From contig OY755045.1 in the NCBI GenBank assembly GCA_963576565.1, forward strand, positions 37,282,667 through 37,346,666: a DNA stretch of 64,000 bases, read 5' to 3'. The position numbers were made by a program, and so were the translations under genes. Positions 57,692 through 64,000 of the stretch are shown here, one piece after another. The notes below the pieces were generated by a model. The model saw only the letters and a program-made list of their open reading frames with translations, did no database searches and was not told where the DNA came from. Each line of letters starts with the position of its first letter. Positions within the stretch are counted from its first letter, which is position 1. Origin of the DNA: Aspidapion aeneum (taxonomy: Eukaryota; Arthropoda; Insecta; Coleoptera; Brentidae).

Positions 57692-58078
57692 TTAAGGACA
57701 CTCATCGTAAAGGCAAGCTTTATAGGAAGCGAAGCTAACGTCAGGCTTTCTATTTTTTGGTTATTATTTTTGACATGTTTTCCTCGGTTTTGCATTGACG
57801 GTTCTGTTTTATTTTGAAGATGTTGTTTTTCACAGTATGAAGGTACCTAAACTATATATATTTATGTAACTAGAATTAAAAAGTTATGCTGCAAACTATC
57901 TTAAAACTGTATCATTATTAAATAGATCTTTGGACTGTGTTAAAACCACATTTTTAAAATAACAACGAGCCGCCAATGCGAAACCGAGGAAAACATGTCA
58001 AAAATTATAACCAAAAAATAGAAAATCAGAGTTAGGCTTCGCTACCTGTAAAGCTTGCTTGACGATGAGTGACCTTAA
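57692..58078. mobile_element. 387-bp fold-back element
   Basis: 'TTAAGGACACTCATCGT' (57692) pairs with 'ACGATGAGTGACCTTAA' (ending 58078). The pairing runs about 110 bases, with a perfect core 'GACATGTTTTCCTCGGTTT' (57772) and 'AAACCGAGGAAAACATGTC' (about 57980). Confidence 0.9.
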
Positions 58079-59202
58079 GGTAAATGCATTTCTTGCTTGC
58101 ACCGTATTGTCCTCTTCCATGTCTACCAGCGAATGGTTCATTATAATAGGTTTTACCTTGGACCTATGGTATCAAAATAGCATCCCACATATCTTTAATA
58201 TTTATTATTTTTTAAAAAATATGATAAAAATCTATAAAAACCTAAACAATTATGTGTACCAACCTGATTTGACATTTAAAAGTGAAGTTAAAAATAAGAG
58301 ACGGCCTTAAATAAATAAAAAGCATGGTCCAATAAAAAAAATTCCCAGATGTGCTTGCAAATGGACACAGTTTGGAGATTAACTAACAGTTACTCTCAGT
58401 TATTCTCGAGTACAATCTGCCTTATTTTGGAGTTTCCAATAAGTCTCTATTTCTTTTTTTTATTGATGATTTAAATGCGCGCTAAGGAATTATTTTCTTA
58501 ACTAATTGCCAGAAGTTCTAAAGTATTAAAAAATATTAAATACTTTTCCCATAAAAGAGTTATTTCAAAACCTTTACACGCTTATTATATGCCATACGCA
58601 GAACTCCCTCTTAACAATGTCGTTGCTTAAAAAAATAGAGTCGCTCTAACCCCTAGTAAGCCAGAGGCGACATCATAAACTCCGAAGCTACAGAAAACAT
58701 TAAAACTCTTTAATATGCGTTATAAAATAAATTGTGTGAGGCGGCTATGGATTTTAAACGAAAAAGGTGTATTGTGTGTGTGTGTATATCGTCTACCATG
58801 ATTGTCAGTAAAAGTTGAGGCTATTTAAAAGTTTAATATTATAGTTTTTTTGTTTTACTATAGAGATAGATATGGTGCTATTTTATGCAGCTGACAAAAT
58901 ACTAACAGCAACCTAGTTATAATTGACTCTATTGAAATTCTCTACGACTCATAAGGTCCTCCCTCGCCAGCCACCATTCCCCTGATTACAAATTCTCTTC
59001 TTATTTCTTTTATGGCAATAACCTCTGTTTCTGTGAACCTGTTTTATGTAACATACATGTATAAGTTTTGATTTTTCATAGTTAATTGCATCTTTCCATA
59101 AATACCCCAGTCACGGGGTCACTAAATAAAAAAACCTTGGAACATATATATGCTGGAAGCGCCCACGATCCCTAGAATTAGACCTTAGATCGCTCTTCGG
59201 AT

Positions 59203-59204
<2 letters not shown>

Positions 59205-59249
<45 letters not shown>
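59205..59249. repeat. (TA)n microsatellite
   Basis: About 22 TA units immediately left of the fold-back element at 59256. Confidence 0.97.
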
Positions 59250-59252
<3 letters not shown>

Positions 59253-59255
59253 CTC

Positions 59256-59743
59256 GGTCCAGCTGACTTTTGTAAAGAAAAGTGAGATATGATATGTACA
59301 ACTAATATTTTTTGAATTTTTTGAAAACTAAGGCAATTTTCCTACTGTTTTTTAGTATATTCTTATTAAATAATATGTTTGAGACATACCAGTCGTTATT
59401 TTTTTAAGCCCGCTTTATTTTTATTTACACAAAAATTAAAATTCGAAGAAAATAATGTGTTCGTTTCAGCTTTAAAAGTAATTCGCTAACCTACACCTTT
59501 GTTTACTTCCCAAGTTCTCGGTTTATCTTTGAAACTAAACGATCACATTCAGTTTGACTTGTAAGTTTTGTGTAATAAAAAATAAAGCGAGCTAAAAAAA
59601 AATAACGACAATACGTCTAAAAAATTATATTTCATAAGGATGTACTATAAAACAGTGGAAAAATTGCCTTTTATTCCAAAAAATTCAAAAATATTAATTG
59701 TTCATATCATATCTCACTTTTGTTTACGAAAATCAGCTGGACC
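59256..59743. mobile_element. 488-bp fold-back element
   Basis: 'GGTCCAGCTGACTTTTGTAA' (59256) pairs with 'CGAAAATCAGCTGGACC' (ending 59743). The inner 'AAAAGTGAGATATGATATG' pairs with 'CATATCATATCTCACTTTT' exactly. Arms about 70 bases. Confidence 0.9.
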
Positions 59744-60338
59744 ACCAGTGACGTGAAAATTCGACAAAACGATTTTGTTTCGTCACAGTGTCTTTTATAT
59801 TCCAAGGTTAATCTGAGGGGTTAACCATCCCTAAACCAGGCAAGTGCATTACACAATGCCCTTGACAAAATACTATGTGTTAACAGGGGAAGCAATAAGG
59901 ACACTAAGTAATTGGTTTACACAAAAAATGTCAGCCAATGACCGGAAGTTCATTCAATGTACAAAAACATTAACAAAATGAACACTTAAAGACCATTTTA
60001 TAATATTAATGTACTTTTTTGTTCTGTCTAGTTCAGTTAATGAACTTTTTGTTCTATCAAGGCCTAGCGCGACGTCTGTCTTTAGGATTGTGATGTTTCT
60101 AGGAGCATAGTTTTGTTATGATAAGTTGTACTAAAACCAAAAAAAAATGTATGTTTCTTAGAAATAAATTAAAATTGAAAAAATCAATCGATGAAAAGAT
60201 CGATTGCTTAGAAAAAGAAACCATCCGTGACCTACGACAGCGCTTCCGTCTTGCAGGCCAGATCAACGCTGATTAGCGTTTTTAGCTACCTTCAGACGTG
60301 AGCGTCAATCAGCGGAATTTTTAAGCCAAATAATACTA

Positions 60339-60512
60339 ACAAACCTAAATTTTTGTACCCGTGAATTTAAAATCAGACAAGTTTTCGTGGCTAATGGGGT
60401 AAAAAGAATTTTTGTTTCTCTCATATTTTTCCGTGTGTAGCTCGAAAGCTTAACCTAACCAGAGTCCAAGATCTAATGGACACCTAATAAGTGTTGACAG
60501 TTAACTGTTTAG
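60339..60512 (+). repeat. Dispersed repeat, copy 2
   Basis: Partner of 1120-1293, ending at GACAGTTAACTGTTT (60497-60511). Confidence 0.82.
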
Positions 60513-60519
60513 TCCTTAT

Positions 60520-60660
60520 AGGAAAGACCTCAATCAAAATATAGAGGTAAAGGTTACCTCTCGAAGGGAGTGCAGAAAAATTTCAAGATAGCAAACAATA
60601 TCGAGGTGTCCAAGAGTTTTTCCAAAAATGTACAAGAAATACCGCAAACTGTTAACTTTT
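60520..60660 (-). repeat. Decayed fold-back arm
   Basis: 'TATAGAGGTAAAGGTTACCT' and 'CTCGAAGGGAGTGCAGAAAA' resemble the right arm of the 25804-26512 element, strongly diverged. Confidence 0.55.
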
Positions 60661-61723
60661 GATCTTTTATGTAAATAACATGCCGTTAGTAAAATAAATT
60701 AAAAAAAAAAAACTATTTTACCTTTTTTGTAAAAAGTGGCGTTCTAAATTATATAATTAAGTTAGACAACCTTATCTTTTCTTAATGCGACGTTAAACGA
60801 CAGATGTCACGTGATATGTAGAAGTCCAATTTTTATCTTTTGCAGGCACAATTTTTATTTGTGTAATTTTTTTTATCCTTTATCTGTCTAAAGCCTGTTT
60901 TGTGTTCTGTAGGCAAAATTAATTAAAAAGTTCCGAAAATAACTAAGGAAAAACTGAAAACCGTCAGGAAAACATAGGATTAGGTCTGTGTACTTCTTCT
61001 TTTTTTTACACACTTCACAGAACATTGACGACTTTTGGTTAGTTGGTGATCACTGTTGCCAAACAACACATTTTTACCAGATTTTATAAAAAAAATAAGT
61101 CTCGATAATTGGCATAAAATTAAATCTGCCGACTACCCCGTATACCCCGTATTGGTAGCTCTTGAAATAATTATCTGGTATCAAAATTTTTTTAAATTAA
61201 GATTACAATTCTTCATAGCGGTATATGCACGGCAACACTGTCTCTAAATAAAGGAACTCAAGTCTGCGTTATTCGGCCACAAGTAAGGTCAAACATTATC
61301 CTTTAGTAAGGAATAAAGTTCAAACCAGGTAACTGCACATGCCCCAAATAAAGGATAATGTGAAAAATGGGACATGCAAAAGGTGACCTTAGTAAACTGT
61401 GACTTATCTAACGAGGGGGCAACAATGTAGCACCCAGCTGGTTTGTGTGAGACTCGAGCCCCTAAAAATCGATATTATTTATTTACTTTCTTGTCCCTTA
61501 GTGAATACGGATAGGCCTAGCTATAATAAGCATAACAAGAACACAATATGCATAGCAAATGTTCTTTAGACATGGTTTTAAATAAAGACAGCCTCTAAAA
61601 TAAATAAAGGAGTGGGTTAGGAAAAAAATTTTTACGAAAAAAAATAATACCGAAAGTTTAATTTATAGGCCAGCCGAAAAAAAGACCCCCAGCTTGCAAA
61701 AGGTGCCTCCGGTCTAGGACAAC

Positions 61724-61761
61724 TGGGCGCCGCCAACTCGGCGCCGCCAATTGGGCGCCGG
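61724..61761 (+). repeat. GC-rich GGCGCCG repeat
   Basis: Three GGCGCCG cores, 16 bases apart, in CGCCAACT/CGCCAATT context. It is a sharp GC island of about 40 bases in AT-rich intron, and each core is a palindrome (GGCGCC). Confidence 0.9.
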
Positions 61762-61876
61762 ACTAAAAAAAAATGTTTTCGATAAAATGTGCAGATGAAA
61801 AACAAAATAGATATATTATTTATAGAAAAAAAAAATTTGCACAATTTTCTTGAAATTTGGTTTTGTTAAGTAAAGT

Positions 61877-62151
61877 TAAATCCATTAAGTCAAGTGTTCA
61901 AATTAGGTAGGTGTAGTGTTTGGTTACCTAGTAACACTACAATTTACGTTTTTTATTACAACAATGGCGGATCCAAAATGGCGGATTTCTTTATTTTTAA
62001 ACCGATTTGTCTTAAACTTGAGAGTTTGCAGTGCCTGAGAACACTTAAAACAGTTTTACCATAAAACTTAAAAAATTCAAAATGGCGAATCCAAAATGGC
62101 GGAACCAAACACTACACCTACCAAATTTTAACACTCGACTTAATGGATTTA
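61877..62151. mobile_element. 275-bp fold-back element
   Basis: 'TAAATCCATTAAGTCAAGTG' (61877) pairs with 'CACTCGACTTAATGGATTTA' (ending 62151). 'GGTAGGTGTAGTGTTTGGTT' pairs with 'AACCAAACACTACACCTACC'. The loop side contains four ATGGCGGA/ATGGCGAA units. No ORF. Confidence 0.9.
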
Positions 62152-64000
62152 CCAATACTTCCCAACTAACATTTATAGTAGCGGCTACATGTTCTAAAGG
62201 CTTTGCTACTTTCTTATAGTAGAAATGTGGTGATCCCAACCAAAATTTGTTACTTTTTAGTTCTAACTACTATTTAGTATAAGGAAATAGTAGATGTTTC
62301 GTAAAAACGACCCTCTAAACTACTTCTTAGGATTGTTTCTTGATAGTCGATTCTGATAGTCTTCTCTACCACAATAGGACGTTGCTAAAGTTTTACTTTC
62401 TTTTTAGTCGTTATTTCGTAGTCGCCCTGACTTTTATATCCTACTTAATTACCACTAGAAAGTTAATCTTCATTGGAGTCGCAAACAAGTGTATCCGACA
62501 ACTACATTATAACTTTAATTTTTACCACAAAAGTTTGTGTCATCATAGTAACATCTGATGTAACAATGTAGACAAAATAACTTTTTGGATCAACTTTAAA
62601 GTCGCAACTACTTTGACTTTTTTTTAATGTCGATCTTTTAAAGTAATCTCTCCTTCCTGTTTCTACTTTGAAAACGTAGACTTTTTGAAGTCGCATCTTG
62701 GTCGCACACATTCTTAACCCTACTTTTTGTGGCTCCTTTTATAATATGGGAATATTAGGAATAGTTTTGCAAATATTTTTTTAACTACCTTGAGCAGTCC
62801 ATTTTTTCGAGCTCATTGCTTGACCATTTTGCAAAACAATCAAAATGCAAAATATTGATCCAAAGTATCGAGTACCGCACACGGATTTTAAGAATTCCCT
62901 GGTCCATGCTTAATCTCCCTCCTTAATCTTTTACGCTACTTGTTCCTGTTCTATTCTTGTACTGTCGTTCGTGGTTTGTGCTGTGGCACCACCCTATCGC
63001 CATCGCCATCGTAACCCTCTTGTGCGGACTAAACCGAATTCGTTTATCTATGCCTCTTGTGCTGACGTGTCGTGTCTCACTGTGATTCATTTTATGTGAT
63101 GAGGGTTTTCTTCAAATTTTTGCTGTTGTTAAAGCTTGGTTTGAAGTGAATAAACTGAAATTTCTGCTGTGTTTTGTGCCAGGCTTTATTGCAATAGGTC
63201 CCTAATATCTAATTTATGCACGGCCCCTAAAATAACCTCTGGGATATGCTAGACTTCATCTAGGAACTTTTGTGCTGTTTGCGGCGATTAAAAAAACAAG
63301 TTAAATATATCGTGGTTACATGCGGATTTCTAAGCGATCTAACAAGTCTCAGAGATTGTTTTTTTACTTATAGGGCTTATAATAATAAAAATTACTGAAT
63401 ATTGACAATGCGTTTCTGCAACGAAGGAGTAGAAATTCGAGTGTGTTATCTAGAACTAAAAAGGAATGCCGACATAAAAGTCGTAAGTGACACGTTGTAA
63501 CGACGAAACCCCAACTAGAAATAATTTCTTAAAAGTAACCGCAACGTACTCCCGCTACGTCTCAGTATACCATACAGCGACGTTATAATTCCCTAAGTGG
63601 GGAACCAATTTCTGGTTATAACTACTTGGCCAAGTGTTTAGTCACTGTAGTAACAACTACACTACTACGTCGTAGCCAGGTATCCACTACGTCGTAGAGG
63701 CTGTTTTTTTCCGTAATGGCATAAAAGTTGCGATGTAGTTGCAAATAATATAATCGTTTCTTTTTGGTAGAATTGTTACACAATATGGTGGACACAACAG
63801 TAAACAGACTCGCTTAGTTTTTTGTTTGGTTATGGTTATAACATGTACTATGTTATCCAAAAGTGTGAGAATTTACGAGCAGAGGATCAAAATTCGAGTG
63901 CGACGCAAAGTTTTTTGTATAACATGCATTATATATATTGCAAAAAACCGGTGCGCCCGTAAAATTGAGCCGTTTTCGGGTAGCTGATGGAATTTTTGTG
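62152..64000. other. Intronic sequence without recognised features
   Basis: Several 'TAGTCG' and 'TACGTCGTAG' motifs recur (62345-62700, 63480-63720) but do not pair into a clear element. The 62900-63180 part is less AT-rich and has no motif I know. Confidence 0.35.

Larger units (their letters stand above)
41631..64000 (+). other. bab: bab intron 1 (5' part)
   Basis: Begins with GTAAGT and no Psq-encoding exon is seen before the window end, so the intron is at least 22 kb. Long first introns are usual for bab-like developmental genes and often hold enhancers. Repeats and relics inside are listed separately. Intervals 42332-44194, 45591-46208, 47337-49169, 51981-52720, 52874-53499, 55346-55859, 58079-59204 and 59744-60338 are AT-rich with no gene or repeat partner that I can support. 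Confidence 0.75.

Overview
This is an AT-rich stretch of an arthropod genome, most likely an insect. It has spliceosomal introns, a bric-a-brac-type BTB exon, LINEs of several clades, a tRNA-derived SINE, and mariner, hAT and fold-back DNA transposons. A beetle or hemipteran with a large genome is my guess; nothing here fixes the order.

The only gene I regard as intact is on the + strand. A CpG-rich, GC-rich promoter region (about 40340-40680) leads to a 5' leader with a 14-codon upstream ORF. The first coding exon (40824-41630) encodes a BTB/POZ domain followed by a Pro/Ser-rich linker, and ends at a clean phase-0 GTAAGT donor. The protein best matches bric-a-brac (bab), a developmental transcription factor. 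Its DNA-binding Psq region would lie in exons beyond the window, so 41631-64000 is read as bab intron 1.

The 40 kb upstream is a transposon graveyard in which insertions are nested and can be ordered. (a) 1290-3457: a Tc1/mariner-type element whose transposase was split first by a SINE and separately by a hairpin-ended element carrying (GTCT)n. (b) 7478-10540: degenerate LINE pieces with two more hairpin elements. (c) 11690-12475, 22676-25800 and, in the intron, 44860-45590, 46940-47275 and 55860-56645: RTE-type LINE fragments. (d) 13616-15059 and 35430-37772: two copies of one hAT family in opposite orientations. The second has a perfect 8-bp target duplication and contains a second element, which in turn contains a hairpin element. 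(e) About 18930-22071: a nearly full-length endonuclease/reverse-transcriptase LINE. (f) 22766-25427: a TG...CA element with a 4-bp duplication splitting an RTE copy. (g) 32602-33162: two exons of a decayed THAP zinc-finger gene with an in-frame splice.

Intron 1 of bab is equally repeat-rich. It holds a nine-unit, roughly 320-350 bp diverged satellite (49170-51980), several fold-back elements, a palindrome enclosing a tRNA-like T-arm (52721-52873), and LINE relics on both strands.

The most unusual material is a family of about 750-bp elements in five copies (A-E), with AGCTCACAC/GTGTGAGCT hairpins near both ends, a (GTCT)n tract and about 110-bp internal repeats. A second, unrelated-looking family shares a short conserved module with it, just after the microsatellite. 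I saw no CRISPR array, rRNA gene or bacterial feature. All coordinates of decayed elements are by eye and approximate to tens of bases unless a duplication or splice site fixes them.
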